Shown here: piece by piece, positions 8,072 through 17,150 of the stretch
How positions within the stretch are numbered: position 1 is the first letter of the stretch
Layout: the number at the start of each line of letters is the position of its first letter
Origin: Bryobacter sp.
Lineage (GTDB): Bacteria > Acidobacteriota > Terriglobia > Bryobacterales > Bryobacteraceae
DNA: 40,000 nucleotides
NCBI GenBank assembly: GCA_022843605.1
Contig: JALHNI010000048.1
Coordinates: 1-40,000 of the forward strand
Direction of reading: 5' to 3'
Notes under the pieces: model-generated
Told to the model about the DNA's origin: nothing
The model's input: the letters and a program-made list of their open reading frames with translations, nothing else
The model's database searches: none
Made by a program: the position numbers and the translations under genes

Positions 8072-8977
8072 CTATGATCGCAGTAGATCGCGCAGGGCGG
8101 GGCCGAGTTCCGTGTAACGAAAATCAAAGCCGGATTTCTCGGCTACGACGGGCATCACCCGCTGGCTGGCTTCCAGGACGGCCTCCGCCATTTCGCCAAA
8201 GAGCAGGCGCAAGAGAAACATGGGGGCAGGGAAGATGGCGGGGCGGCGGAGTTCGCCCGCGAGCGCGTGGGTGAACTCAAGATTACGCACGGGGCCAGGG
8301 GCAACGGCGTTCACGGCCCCCGTAAACTTCTCGTTGGTGAGGGCGGCGATGATCATCGACACCATGTCATGCAGGTGAATCCAGGACATCCACTGTTCGC
8401 CGGATCCGATGCGTCCACCGGCACCCGCGCGAAATGCGGGCAACATCCGGGCGAGGGCACCGTCCTCTTTGCCCAGCACCATTCCGGTTCGCAAACGAAC
8501 CACGCGCATGTTGAGGGCAAGACCTAGATTGGCTGCCGATTCCCACTCCTCGCAGATTTCCGCGAGAAACCCCTGGCCCAGCGCGGAAGTCTCAGTGAGA
8601 ATTTCGTCTCCGCGTGAGCCGTAGTAGCCGATGGCCGAACCGGCGATGAAGACTCGGGGGTAGGTGCCCAATTGCGAAAGCGCACTGATCAGCCGTTGGG
8701 TGCCGCCGACGCGGCTGGTGCGAATGCTGCGTTTAACAGCTTCGTTCCAGCGCTGGGCGATCGGCTCGCCGGCCAGATGGATGACGGCTTCTGCGCCTTC
8801 AAGCGCGGCGGCCGGCGGATCGTTCTGTTGGGCGTCCCAGATGGAATAGGGGATTTGCGGTGGCAGCCCAGCCCGCGGCTTCCGAATGAGGATATGGACT
8901 TGATGGCCCTCAGCGGCCAAACGCCCCACAAGGCTCTGGCCGATGAATCCTGTCGCGCCAGTGACTACAATCCGCAT
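8072..8977 (-). CDS. TIGR01777-family NAD-dependent epimerase (YfcH-like)
   Basis: A 301-residue extended-SDR protein. The N-terminal Rossmann motif is VTGATGFIG (residues 5-13), and the central segment AGSAIGYYGSRGDE with the active-site region around it is the hallmark of the TIGR01777/YfcH group. The C-terminal part (about 250-300, from GEMAEAVLEASQRVMP) corresponds to the small DUF1731 domain. The physiological substrate of this family is not known; E. coli YfcH is the usual reference. A TACAAT hexamer (8989-8994) lies 11 nt upstream and overlaps the end of the photolyase frame, so the gene may have its own promoter as well as being downstream of the photolyase (9 nt between the genes). 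Confidence 0.92.
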   Translation of the reverse strand: MRIVVTGATGFIGQSLVGRLAAEGHQVHILIRKPRAGLPPQIPYSIWDAQQNDPPAAALEGAEAVIHLAGEPIAQRWNEAVKRSIRTSRVGGTQRLISALSQLGTYPRVFIAGSAIGYYGSRGDEILTETSALGQGFLAEICEEWESAANLGLALNMRVVRLRTGMVLGKEDGALARMLPAFRAGAGGRIGSGEQWMSWIHLHDMVSMIIAALTNEKFTGAVNAVAPGPVRNLEFTHALAGELRRPAIFPAPMFLLRLLFGEMAEAVLEASQRVMPVVAEKSGFDFRYTELGPALRDLLRS

Positions 8978-8986
8978 CGGTTCACG

Positions 8987-10408
8987 CTATTGTAGACGAA
9001 ATGGATCGATTCCGGTCCTTTCCATCATCATGATTTCTTTGAGATAGGCGTCGGAATTGGTTTTGCGGCGCATTCCGTCGTAGGACATCCAACGGATCAT
9101 GCCGAAGATGGGGCGCTCGGTCCAGGGCCGGTCATGCAAGCCGAAGCACCAGAGAATGCCGGTGTAGGTGTTGGGATCGCGGCCGTCGAGGGCGTAACGG
9201 TCGTGGAGGTCAATCATGACGCGCAAGGCGTCTTCGGGCGAGGGCGACCACTCGATAATCTTCTTTCCCCAGTACATGCGGTAGTAGCCATGGATTTTTC
9301 CGCGAAGGCGAAGTTCGCGTTGGGATGCGTTCCAGAGCGGGTCGTGCGTTTGGGCGAGTTCCAATTCGGCAGGGGTGTAAACGGGATCTCGCGGGTCGCC
9401 GGCATGCTTGGCGAGGGTAGCCTGAGCCCAGTCTGGCAGGTGGGAGAGACTTTCGACGTCGTCGGTGAAGCGGGCATAGTTGAAGGCCAACTCGCGGCGG
9501 ACGACAAGCTCTTCGATGAACTCGTCGGCGGAGAACTCGTGTTCCAGGGCGTAGTCGCGTGCGCGCAAGGCTACTTCCAGTGAACTGATGTGCCCGAAAT
9601 GAAGATAGGGGCTCATGCTGCTGGTGGCGTGAGCGGCCGGTTGATTGCGATCAGTCGCGTAACGCTTCAGGTTGCTCTTGAGGAAGTGCAGCAGGTGCCG
9701 TTCGGCTTCCGAACTACCGCCGCGATAGGAAAGCGAGGGCAGAATGGTGTGGTCGATTTCGCAGGAAGCGACCAGTTCCGGGATGTTGGCGGCCGTGACT
9801 TCGACATGCAGGTGGCGACCGGCATCGAGCGTCCAGTGGTGCTTCAGTTTGGGCATCACGAAGGGCCTGAGATACTGCCCCAACAGCCGGTTGATTTTGG
9901 GCCGAATGGTATAGGCGGCATACTCGCGCTTCTCCATGCGGCTCATCGGCACGACACAACTGGAGTCGACCACGATGTACGGGAGATTGAGCTTTTGCGG
10001 GACACGCGCGTTGTGCTGGCGGGCAATGAAGGTGGGGTAGTCATCGGTGACCAGCGCCGCGGCGTGCTGGGCCAACTCATAGAGTGCATCATTCCGATCG
10101 GCGCGACGCCGGCGAAGGTGGAAGACGTAGCCGGCTCCGAGTTTAGCGGCGCCGGCGGCGGTATCGGGCACGCCCTCCAGGACGAAGGTGTGCAGCCGAT
10201 CGTTTGCTTCATGGTACGTGCAGGTGAGGCCCTCGTAGATCAGCAATGGCAGGTCGAGGCGGTTGGCGAGGTGGATGGCGTAGGCCAGAGCGTGATTGTG
10301 GCTGATCCGGCGGTTCATCTGCGCCCAATAAAGGACATAGTTCGCGGGAGTTCGAACGGGGTGTTCGTTTAGCGCCCGAGCGCGTTCTTCAAGCTGACTG
10401 AATTCCAT
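8987..10408 (-). CDS. phr: class II CPD photolyase
   Basis: Flavoenzyme that splits UV-induced cyclobutane pyrimidine dimers in DNA using blue light. The 473-residue sequence fits class II photolyases rather than class I or cryptochromes. The FAD-binding C-terminal half carries the class II pattern LDGRDPNTYTGILWCFG and HDRPWTERPIFGMIRWM, and LRGKIHGYYRMYWGKKI precedes it. The N-terminal half contains the Rossmann-like antenna domain, beginning near PANYVLYWAQMNRR. The gene is divergent from the radical SAM gene at 10465, with 56 bp between start codons, and is followed 9 nt later by the TIGR01777 gene. A photolyase suggests exposure to light in the habitat. Confidence 0.95.
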   Translation of the reverse strand: MEFSQLEERARALNEHPVRTPANYVLYWAQMNRRISHNHALAYAIHLANRLDLPLLIYEGLTCTYHEANDRLHTFVLEGVPDTAAGAAKLGAGYVFHLRRRRADRNDALYELAQHAAALVTDDYPTFIARQHNARVPQKLNLPYIVVDSSCVVPMSRMEKREYAAYTIRPKINRLLGQYLRPFVMPKLKHHWTLDAGRHLHVEVTAANIPELVASCEIDHTILPSLSYRGGSSEAERHLLHFLKSNLKRYATDRNQPAAHATSSMSPYLHFGHISSLEVALRARDYALEHEFSADEFIEELVVRRELAFNYARFTDDVESLSHLPDWAQATLAKHAGDPRDPVYTPAELELAQTHDPLWNASQRELRLRGKIHGYYRMYWGKKIIEWSPSPEDALRVMIDLHDRYALDGRDPNTYTGILWCFGLHDRPWTERPIFGMIRWMSYDGMRRKTNSDAYLKEIMMMERTGIDPFRLQ

Positions 10409-10421
10409 CGTGGTCTCTGTC

Positions 10422-10452
10422 TTGATGACACCATACGCGGAGCCGCTACAAT
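10422..10452 (+). promoter_or_regulatory. candidate promoter of the radical SAM-queC-queE operon
   Basis: TTGATG (10422-10427) and TACAAT (10447-10452) are separated by 19 bp, slightly longer than optimal. The -10 box ends 12 nt before the ATG at 10465. The site lies in the 56-bp gap between divergent genes, so a promoter is expected here. Confidence 0.4.
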
Positions 10453-10464
10453 TAAAGCATCCGC

Positions 10465-11532
10465 ATGCGCATTCTGAACCGGGCTAAGCTGCTCGCCGGG
10501 TATCTCTTGGGCCGCCACGATCTGGGCTCGGCGTTGCCGGTTGAATACATCGTCGAAACGACGGCCAAGTGCAATCTTTATTGCCCGATGTGCCCTCGCG
10601 AGACGCATAAGCAACCCAAAGAGGACATGACGGTCGAGGTCTTTGAGCGGCTGGTGAGCGAGACCCAGCGATCGGCGGAACATGTGATGCTGATCGGGCT
10701 CGGCGAGCCCTTCATGGACAAGCAGATCTTCAACCGCATTGAGTACTGCGAGCGGCACGACATCGCGACTTTGCTCTCTTCGAACGGGACGTTTCTCGAC
10801 GAGGCCACCTGCGCCAAGATTCTGGATACGCCGCTGAAGCACATCACTCTGTCGATGGACGGAGCGCGCAAGGAGAGTTTCGAGTACTATCGCAAAGGAG
10901 CGCGGTTCGAAAAAGTGCGGGATAACTTTGTGCGGCTGTGCCGCATGAAGCACGAGCGAGGCTCGAAGCTGCAGATCGTGGTGCAGATGATCCGCATGGA
11001 GAAGAACGACTCCGAGGTTGAGGAGTTCATGCAGTTTTGGGGCGCGGTGCCCGGCGTCGATCAGATTCGCATCAAGGCCGATGAGACGGACTTACTGCGC
11101 CCGGATGCCGGTCATGCGCCGGAAGACTGGAAGCATCCCTGCCATTACCTATGGCGTGGCGCGATGTATGTGAAGCATAACGGCGACGTGTATCCCTGCT
11201 GCCAAAGTTACATGTTAGACGGTGCTCCGGTGGGCAATGTGGGCAGACAGTCGATGCCCGAGATCTTCAACGGCGCGCCGATGCAGACACTGCGTCAGCA
11301 ACATGCCTCCGGGCGGGCTGCCCAGGTGGAGATGTGCTCGAAATGCCGCACGACGATTCCGCATCCGTTGTTAGTGGCGGGTAGCCTGATCTTTCATGGC
11401 GAGACGGTGCGCAAGTTACTGCCGCTGGTGGAGCGTATGACTTACTTCTCGAAGTTACCTCGCCGCCTGCTGACGCCGCAGCGTCCGGTGCCGGCGGCGG
11501 CCGCCAAAGATGAATTGGTGCAGATCAAGTGA
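10465..11532 (+). CDS. radical SAM protein with SPASM-like C-terminus
   Basis: A 355-residue radical SAM enzyme. The [4Fe-4S] motif C36-NLY-C40-PM-C43 is canonical. The C-terminal third has further cysteines in [18 protein letters not shown] and EMCSKC, the pattern of a SPASM-type auxiliary cluster domain. [17 protein letters not shown] is the usual strand/helix signature of SPASM proteins. Such enzymes often modify peptides, but some act on small molecules; no substrate can be assigned. Its TGA stop overlaps the GTG start of queC (GTGA), and queC overlaps queE the same way, so the three genes are very probably cotranscribed and translationally coupled. That context suggests a link to deazapurine metabolism, an inference from position only. 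Confidence 0.88.
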   Translation: MRILNRAKLLAGYLLGRHDLGSALPVEYIVETTAKCNLYCPMCPRETHKQPKEDMTVEVFERLVSETQRSAEHVMLIGLGEPFMDKQIFNRIEYCERHDIATLLSSNGTFLDEATCAKILDTPLKHITLSMDGARKESFEYYRKGARFEKVRDNFVRLCRMKHERGSKLQIVVQMIRMEKNDSEVEEFMQFWGAVPGVDQIRIKADETDLLRPDAGHAPEDWKHPCHYLWRGAMYVKHNGDVYPCCQSYMLDGAPVGNVGRQSMPEIFNGAPMQTLRQQHASGRAAQVEMCSKCRTTIPHPLLVAGSLIFHGETVRKLLPLVERMTYFSKLPRRLLTPQRPVPAAAAKDELVQIK

Positions 11533-12206
11533 AGCGCGCGGTTTGTCTGTTGAGCGGCGGGCTGGACTCTTCTACCTGTCTGGCGATCGCTAAACATGAG
11601 GGCTATGAGTGCTTCGCCCTCTCCTTCGACTACGGACAGCGTCATCGCTTTGAACTCGCAGCCGCCGATCGCGTGGCGAACGCCTACGGTGTCGTCCATC
11701 GAACCTTGAGCTTCGATTTGCGGCAGTTTGGCGGGTCGGCTTTGACCTCCGCGCTTGAAGTTCCGAAGCATCGTTCTCTGGCGGAGATGGGGGACGGCAT
11801 TCCGGTGACTTATGTCCCCGCGCGCAACACGATCTTCCTATCGTTTGCGTTGGCGTGGGCGGAGACGCTCGGCGCGCAGGATATCTTTCTCGGCGTGAAC
11901 GCGCTGGATTACTCGGGCTATCCGGATTGCCGCCCGGAGTATGTTGAGGCGTTCACGAAGCTGGCAAATCTCTCCACCAAGGCCGGCGTCGAAGGCGCGC
12001 GCATGACGATCCACACACCGCTGATCGCCTTAACTAAGGCCGGCATCGTGAAGTTGGGTGCGTCCCTGGGCTTGGACTTCGGGCTGACCCACAGTTGCTA
12101 CGATCCGGATGCCGAAGGCCGTCCCTGCGGCTCCTGCGACTCCTGTTTGCTGCGGCTGAAAGGCTTTGCCGAGGCAGGTTTGACGGATCCGTTGGAGTAT
12201 CGGTGA
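11529..12206 (+). CDS. queC: 7-cyano-7-deazaguanine synthase
   Basis: Converts 7-carboxy-7-deazaguanine to preQ0 with ATP and ammonia, in queuosine and deazapurine synthesis. The 225-residue length is normal. The PP-loop ATP motif SGGLDSS occupies residues 9-15, [11 protein letters not shown] follows, and the zinc site C190, C200, C203, C206 is complete near the C-terminus. The start is a GTG that overlaps the stop of the radical SAM gene as GTGA, and the stop overlaps the GTG start of queE in the same way. The frame fits the QueC N-terminus exactly from that GTG. No queD or queF is in the window, so the pathway is split or the product is used for something other than tRNA queuosine. Confidence 0.97.
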   Translation: MKRAVCLLSGGLDSSTCLAIAKHEGYECFALSFDYGQRHRFELAAADRVANAYGVVHRTLSFDLRQFGGSALTSALEVPKHRSLAEMGDGIPVTYVPARNTIFLSFALAWAETLGAQDIFLGVNALDYSGYPDCRPEYVEAFTKLANLSTKAGVEGARMTIHTPLIALTKAGIVKLGASLGLDFGLTHSCYDPDAEGRPCGSCDSCLLRLKGFAEAGLTDPLEYR

Positions 12207-12886
12207 GGATCTCCGAGCTGTTCTATTCGCTGCAGGGAGAAGGGTCTCTCCTGGGCGTGCCAAGCTTCTTCATCCGGACCACCGGCTGCAATTTGCGCTG
12301 TGTCTGGTGCGATACGCCGTATACTTCCTGGGCGCCCGTTGGAGAGGAGATGTCCGTGGACACCATTGTCGCCGAGGCATTGAAGCATCCTGGGCGGCAT
12401 GCGGTGGTGACCGGCGGCGAGCCGCTCATCGCGCCGGAGATTGCCGAACTGACGGCCAAGCTGCGCGCGGCCGGATTTCACATTACGATCGAGACCGCCG
12501 GGACCGTCGCGCCGCCGGTTACCTGCGATCTGATGAGTATCTCGCCCAAGTTGAGTAACTCGACGCCGTTCGAACGCGAGGGCGGACGTTTTGCGGCGCA
12601 GCATGAGCGGCTCCGGTATCAGCCCGCCGTTCTACGTGACTTGATGAGCCGATATGACTATCAACTGAAGTTCGTCGTGATGGCGGCGAGCGACCTCGAC
12701 GAGATTCTCACGCTGCTTGAGCAGACCGGGGGATTGCGCGAAAAGACGATGCTCATGCCCGAAGGCATTCAGTTGGAGACGTTGCGCGCCCGGGCGCGGT
12801 GGATGACGGAAGTGTGTAAGTTAGAGGGCTTCCGGTACAGTCCTCGGCTACATATTGACTTATTCGGTAATCAGCGCGGCACTTAG
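12203..12886 (+). CDS. queE: 7-carboxy-7-deazaguanine synthase
   Basis: Radical SAM enzyme that contracts the ring of 6-carboxytetrahydropterin to 7-carboxy-7-deazaguanine, the step before QueC. The 227-residue protein starts [18 protein letters not shown], the classical QueE N-terminus with its substrate-binding QGEG. The cluster motif is C29-NLR-C33-VW-C36, and the SAM-binding GGEP is found in VTGGEPLI. The frame is open 36 codons further upstream, but that part lies within queC; the GTG at 12203 overlapping the queC stop is the natural start. Its TAG stop overlaps the TAA stop of the convergent cyclase gene by four bases, so no room is left for a separate terminator. Confidence 0.96.
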   Translation: MRISELFYSLQGEGSLLGVPSFFIRTTGCNLRCVWCDTPYTSWAPVGEEMSVDTIVAEALKHPGRHAVVTGGEPLIAPEIAELTAKLRAAGFHITIETAGTVAPPVTCDLMSISPKLSNSTPFEREGGRFAAQHERLRYQPAVLRDLMSRYDYQLKFVVMAASDLDEILTLLEQTGGLREKTMLMPEGIQLETLRARARWMTEVCKLEGFRYSPRLHIDLFGNQRGT

Positions 12887-13509
12887 ATCCGGTGTAGACA
12901 GGCCCGGCAAGGTGCACCCTCGGCACCGGCAATCTTGAGCGGGAGGCAGATCAGTTCGTAGGGTCCCGGCGCTACCGTGCCCAGGTATAAGCCCTCAATC
13001 ACCCAGATACCGGCGCCGAGCAGGCTCCAATGGGTTTCCGCCGTATCGTGATGGAATCCGCCGACCGAGAGATAGTCGATGCCCACCGTGCGGACGCCGC
13101 ATTCCGCGAGATACTTGGCGGCTTCGTCCGCGATGTAGACGAAGTGCTCATCGAAGGGATAGTCCGGCCAGAAACGCTGAGAATTGCGCGTCTTGAAGAG
13201 CAGCCGCTCCCCGGCTTGCGGCCGGTAGGGCTCGAGTTCAGCGCGGCGGATGGCGGCCGGATCCTGAATCTCGATGACGCGGCAGGGCCCGATGGTGGCG
13301 TCCAGCGGCATCGCGTCGATGGCGACGCCATCGCGGATGAAGTGGCGAGGCGCGTCCATATGGGTGCCGGTATGGACACTGTGATCCAGGTGGGTAAGGT
13401 TATAGAGCGAGCCCTGCTCAATGAATGCCGTCTGGCGGACGTTCACTTCCGGATCGCCGGGCCAGCGCATCATGCCATGAACGAGCGGGACGGAGATATC
13501 GATCAGCAT
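12883..13509 (-). CDS. cyclase/kynurenine formamidase-like metal-dependent hydrolase
   Basis: A 208-residue member of the cyclase family (Pfam Cyclase type). The zinc-binding signature H46-T-G-T-H50-M-D52-A-P-R-H56-F is perfect, and the N-terminus MLIDISVPLVHGMMRWPGDP is typical. Members include kynurenine formamidase (KynB) and isatin hydrolase, but many hydrolyse other cyclic or amide substrates. Here the gene is last in an operon with a sulfatase, a DUF1080 protein and an organic anion transporter (3 nt after the sulfatase stop), and no tryptophan catabolism genes are near, so a role on a sugar-acid lactone or another carbohydrate derivative is as plausible as kynurenine metabolism. Family is sure; substrate is not. 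Confidence 0.92.
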   Translation of the reverse strand: MLIDISVPLVHGMMRWPGDPEVNVRQTAFIEQGSLYNLTHLDHSVHTGTHMDAPRHFIRDGVAIDAMPLDATIGPCRVIEIQDPAAIRRAELEPYRPQAGERLLFKTRNSQRFWPDYPFDEHFVYIADEAAKYLAECGVRTVGIDYLSVGGFHHDTAETHWSLLGAGIWVIEGLYLGTVAPGPYELICLPLKIAGAEGAPCRACLHRI

Positions 13510-13512
13510 GGC

Positions 13513-14877
13513 TTACATGGTCTCGCGCTTTAGCCGGGTGAGGCGGATTTGCAGTTTCTTGCGCTCGATGGCGATGGCCGGTTCGGTGGTTGGTCCGGTG
13601 GCCAGGTTCGTTAGCTCATGTGGATCGTTTTTGAGGTCGTAGAGCTCGGTCCAGGCCGGATTCCCAGGATACTCGATGTATTTCCAGCGCTCAGTGCGGA
13701 CGGCCTGCCAGGAGGGAATGCGCGGGAAGCCAGGTTCCTCGAAGTACTCGGCGTAGAAATCCGCCCTGACTGAGTTGGCCTTCCCGGTGAAGAGCGGGAC
13801 AAGGGACTTCCCTCGCACATTGGCGGGCGGACGTACGCCAGCGATCTCCATGAAGGTGGGGGCGATATCGACGTTGAGGATCGTCGCGTCATTCGTGGAG
13901 CCAGCCTTGAACCACGGAGGATATCGGGCAACAAAGGGAACGCGCAGCGCTTCGTCATAGGCGGCGCGCTTGTCGCCTAAACCATGCTCGCCGTAGAAGT
14001 AGCCGTTGTCGGAAGTGAAGATGATGAGCGTGTTGTCCAGTTGCTTCGTCTCTTCGAGGGTCTTCAGGATCTCGCCGACGCCTTCGTCAACGGCCTGCAT
14101 CAGGCGGAGTTGGTTGCGAATCGTTTCGGCCGAGGGACCGCCACGTACCTGGCCTGGGTTCTTCTTGGCATCCACCGGCACTTCGCGTTGCAGGACGGGC
14201 TTGCCGGTGAGGTCATCCTGCGCACTGGCCGGCCGGGTGACCGGGGCGTCGACGTAAAGCTCGCGATGCCGGTCAGGCGGGGTGAACGGCCCGTGCACTG
14301 CCTTATGCGCGAAATACAAGGAAAAGGGCTTCGTGCGCGGCTGCTTCAGAAACTTGACCGCGTGTTCATTCAGCAAATCGGTCATGAACCCAGACTGTTC
14401 CACGCTCTTGCCGTTGATGTTGAGCGTCGGATCCGTATAGACGCCTTGCCCGGGGAAGCTCACCCAATGATTGAAGCCGGGACGGGGCGAGTCGTCGTTG
14501 CCCATGTGCAGCTTACCGACATAGGCGGTTTCGTAACCGGCTTTTTGTTGCAGTGCCGGGAAGGTGACCAACTGATGGCTGAGCGCGGCGTTGTCCCCAT
14601 TGCTCCGAATGCCATGCGACTGCGCCCAGCGGCCGGACATGAAGCTGGCCCGGCTGGGGGAGCACAGCGGAGTCGTGACAAAGGCGTTACGGAAGATGAC
14701 CCCTTCCTTGGCCAGCCGGTCGATGTTCGGCGTCTTCAGCCAGGGATGGCCCAGACAGCCGAGCGCATCGTAGCGCAGGTCATCGATCAGGATGAAAAGC
14801 GTATTGGGACGCTTCGGTTGGGCCTTCGCCAGCGGCAACGCGCTTAGGCCAGCCAGGAAAGTTCGGCGATGGATCAT
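13513..14877 (-). CDS. Tat-exported sulfatase
   Basis: A 454-residue formylglycine-dependent sulfatase that would remove sulfate esters outside the cytoplasmic membrane. The N-terminus MIHRRTFLAGLSALPLAKA is a twin-arginine signal peptide. Metal-binding aspartates are at D32-D33 in LIDDLRYDALG. The modification motif C72-S-P-S-R marks the cysteine converted to formylglycine. ASGRW-like context (FMSGRWAQSHGI), the histidine in YVGKLHMG and the motif TSDNGYFYGEHG complete the active site. It lies between the DUF1080 gene (9 nt) and the cyclase gene (3 nt) in one operon. Substrate could be a sulfated glycan or small sulfate ester; operon context favours carbohydrate. A maturing enzyme (FGE or anSME) is not seen here. 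Confidence 0.95.
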   Translation of the reverse strand: MIHRRTFLAGLSALPLAKAQPKRPNTLFILIDDLRYDALGCLGHPWLKTPNIDRLAKEGVIFRNAFVTTPLCSPSRASFMSGRWAQSHGIRSNGDNAALSHQLVTFPALQQKAGYETAYVGKLHMGNDDSPRPGFNHWVSFPGQGVYTDPTLNINGKSVEQSGFMTDLLNEHAVKFLKQPRTKPFSLYFAHKAVHGPFTPPDRHRELYVDAPVTRPASAQDDLTGKPVLQREVPVDAKKNPGQVRGGPSAETIRNQLRLMQAVDEGVGEILKTLEETKQLDNTLIIFTSDNGYFYGEHGLGDKRAAYDEALRVPFVARYPPWFKAGSTNDATILNVDIAPTFMEIAGVRPPANVRGKSLVPLFTGKANSVRADFYAEYFEEPGFPRIPSWQAVRTERWKYIEYPGNPAWTELYDLKNDPHELTNLATGPTTEPAIAIERKKLQIRLTRLKRETM

Positions 14878-14886
14878 GGGATGCGT

Positions 14887-15672
14887 TTAACGATGAATGA
14901 GTGGGCGTAAGGGGCGCCAGTGGAGATTGCGGAAGGCGACGGGGCCATGGTCGCCTTGCAGCATGAGCGGATTCTGCGCGGCTTCGGGATGATTCATGTG
15001 GGCGCGCGTGGGTCCTTCGCACTCCACATCTTCCTGGACGAGCAGCCCGTTGTGGAGGACACGGAGGAATTTCGCATTGGCGGTCTTCTTGCCGGCGGCG
15101 TCAAACCGTGGGGCACGAAACCAGGCCTGATAACTTTGCCACTCGCCTGGCCGGCGCGCGGCGTTCCGAATGGGTGCCGAGCCACCGACGCCCTGTTCGT
15201 TGATCCAGCGGTGATAGATGCCGCCGGCGTCAGAAGATTGAAGCGGCTCGCTGGAGCCGTAGGAGTCAAAGATCTGAATTTCGTACAGACCGTGGAGATA
15301 GACGCCGGAATTGGAGCCTTTGGCGACCAGATACTCGAGGTAGAGTTCGATATCGCCGTGTTTGGCGCTAGTGACGAAATTAGCGGTGCGGCCCGTGGGG
15401 CCGTTGATCATCACGCCGGATTCGCCGCGCGGCCCGGAGAGCCGAGTCGGCCCCAGCAGGCGCTCCCAGCGCACGTACTGCGCCGTGTACCAGTCGCTCG
15501 GTTTCTGGTCTTGCGGTATCCAGCCCGAAAGGTCGCGGCCATTCAGCAGCGGCGTCCAGCCGGATTCCTGCATGAAAGGTGGGTCGCCGTGTGCTTCGCC
15601 ATCCTGGATGTGCGAAGGCTGTTGGGCCGCGAGCGGTATCGCGGACAGGGCGAGGAAGTTTCTTCGATTCAT
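14887..15672 (-). CDS. secreted DUF1080 protein (3-keto-disaccharide hydrolase-like)
   Basis: A 261-residue exported protein. The N-terminus MNRRNFLALSAIPLAA resembles a Tat signal. The mature part opens with GWTPLLNGRDLSGW, the hallmark of the DUF1080 family, a concanavalin-like beta-sandwich. SNSGVYLHGLYEIQIFDSYG and GEWQSYQAWFRAPRF are further family segments. Members have been linked to hydrolysis of 3-keto-glycosides or to glycan binding. It is second in the operon MFS transporter, DUF1080, sulfatase, cyclase, 24 nt after the transporter. Together they suggest uptake and breakdown of a sulfated or oxidised saccharide. Confidence 0.92.
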   Translation of the reverse strand: MNRRNFLALSAIPLAAQQPSHIQDGEAHGDPPFMQESGWTPLLNGRDLSGWIPQDQKPSDWYTAQYVRWERLLGPTRLSGPRGESGVMINGPTGRTANFVTSAKHGDIELYLEYLVAKGSNSGVYLHGLYEIQIFDSYGSSEPLQSSDAGGIYHRWINEQGVGGSAPIRNAARRPGEWQSYQAWFRAPRFDAAGKKTANAKFLRVLHNGLLVQEDVECEGPTRAHMNHPEAAQNPLMLQGDHGPVAFRNLHWRPLRPLIHR

Positions 15673-15696
15673 GGCTTCCCCGCCATGATATCCCGC

Positions 15697-17010
15697 TTAG
15701 GAGCGGTCGATAGCCTTCGAGGTGTCGATGACCAGCCAGGCGATCATGGCGACGGCGTACATGGCGGCGGAGACGTAGAAGGTCATGTCCCATTTGATGG
15801 CATCGAGGCCGTTGTCCATGCACCACTTGAGGATGAAGGGGATGGCGATGGGCAGCAGCGCGCCGCCCAGGTTGCCCATCATGTTCATCGAGCCGGATAG
15901 GGTGCCGGCATACTTACCGCCGAGGCTCATGCAGGTGCCCCAACTGGCCGGCATCTGCAGGTCGTTGGCGAAGCTGGCAAAGCTGATGGTGACCAGCGCG
16001 GTGATGGGATCTTCGAGTTTGGTGGAGAGGATCAGCAGACCGCCGGCCATGGCGCAGCCAAAGGCGCTGACGTAGCGGCGGGCTTTGTTTTCGCTGCCGA
16101 GCAGGCGGGTGAGGCGCGGGATGAGATAGAAGCCGGCGAGCAGGCAGCCGACGCCGCCGAGGAACAGCGGCAAACCGGAGTAAATGGCGCTCTTCTGAAA
16201 GTTCATGCCCCGTTCGCGCTGCAAGTAAGTGGGCAGCCAGGTGATGTAGAAATACCAACCGTACGAGACGCAGAAATACTGTAGCCACAGTAGCCAGACG
16301 GTGCCGGAACTGAGTAACTTGCCCCACGGGACGCTGGTGTGTCCGGCGGCATTCTTCGAGGCCTCCTCGAGCAGTTTCAATTCGCCGGCGTTCACCTTCG
16401 GATTGTCCTTGGGATCGTCGCGGAACCAGCCATAGAAGAAGACGGCCCAGACGACGCCGAGCGCGCCGAAGATGATGAAGGCCATGCGCCAGTCGAGGGC
16501 GCCCATGATGACGCCCAATAGCGGTGGCGTAAAGGCGCCGCCCCAGCGCGCCGCCATCCAGGTGATGCCCTGGGCGCGCACCCGCTCTTCCGCCGGGAGC
16601 CACGTCGTATAGGCCTTGGTGATGTTCGGAAAACACCCGGCTTCGCCCGCGCCGAACAGGAAACGGATCACCCACAACGACACCGCGTTCCAAGCAAAGG
16701 CGGTGGCGGCGGTGAAGAAACTCCACCAGATGACGATGCGCATCAGCACGCTGCGCGCGCCGAGTTTGTCGCCGAGCCAGCCGCCAGGAATCTCGAAAGC
16801 CGCGTAGGCGATGGCGAAGGCGGAGAGCGCCCAGCCCATCTCTTTGTCGGTGAGATTGAGGTCCTTGGTGATCGCCGGCGCCGCAAGCGAAATACACACG
16901 CGGTCAATGTAGGTGATGATGCTGAGGGTGATGGCGAAGACCACTACCCAGTAGCGAATTTTGGAGGGGGCGGCACTCATTGTCGGCATGCTCATGAACT
17001 CAGGGATCAT
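15697..17010 (-). CDS. MFS transporter, anion:cation symporter (hexuronate-type)
   Basis: A 437-residue transporter with about 12 membrane helices. The sequence TYIDRVCISLAAPAITKDLNL, the GGWLGDKLGARSVLM loop and FLFGAGEAGCFPNITKAYTTW match the anion:cation symporter group that takes up hexuronates, glucarate and similar sugar acids. It is the first gene of the operon with DUF1080, sulfatase and cyclase. A -10-like TATGAT overlaps the first ATG (17006-17011), so translation may really start at the internal ATG of residue 6 or 8 (MSMPTMSAAPSK), which would give a very short leader. Substrate is inferred from family and context only. Confidence 0.93.
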   Translation of the reverse strand: MIPEFMSMPTMSAAPSKIRYWVVVFAITLSIITYIDRVCISLAAPAITKDLNLTDKEMGWALSAFAIAYAAFEIPGGWLGDKLGARSVLMRIVIWWSFFTAATAFAWNAVSLWVIRFLFGAGEAGCFPNITKAYTTWLPAEERVRAQGITWMAARWGGAFTPPLLGVIMGALDWRMAFIIFGALGVVWAVFFYGWFRDDPKDNPKVNAGELKLLEEASKNAAGHTSVPWGKLLSSGTVWLLWLQYFCVSYGWYFYITWLPTYLQRERGMNFQKSAIYSGLPLFLGGVGCLLAGFYLIPRLTRLLGSENKARRYVSAFGCAMAGGLLILSTKLEDPITALVTISFASFANDLQMPASWGTCMSLGGKYAGTLSGSMNMMGNLGGALLPIAIPFILKWCMDNGLDAIKWDMTFYVSAAMYAVAMIAWLVIDTSKAIDRS

Positions 17011-17132
17011 ATCAGGTATTGGACGGTAGGCGTATCCGCGGAGCGTCCCGGAGCGCCCAGTACCGCCTCGTCGATCACCGACAAATTCACGCGTTTGCGG
17101 AAAATCGCCATGTTCCGACGGCGCCGCGAGAG

Positions 17133-17138
17133 TATAAA
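17133..17138 (+). promoter_or_regulatory. candidate -10 element (TATAAA) of the FtsB-like gene
   Basis: TATAAA (within an AT-rich run that continues to 17145) lies 12 nt upstream of the ATG at 17151 and stands out from the surrounding GC-rich DNA. No good -35 is visible. The AAAAGG at 17141-17146 may serve as ribosome binding site. Confidence 0.4.
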
Positions 17139-17150
17139 ATAAAAGGCACG

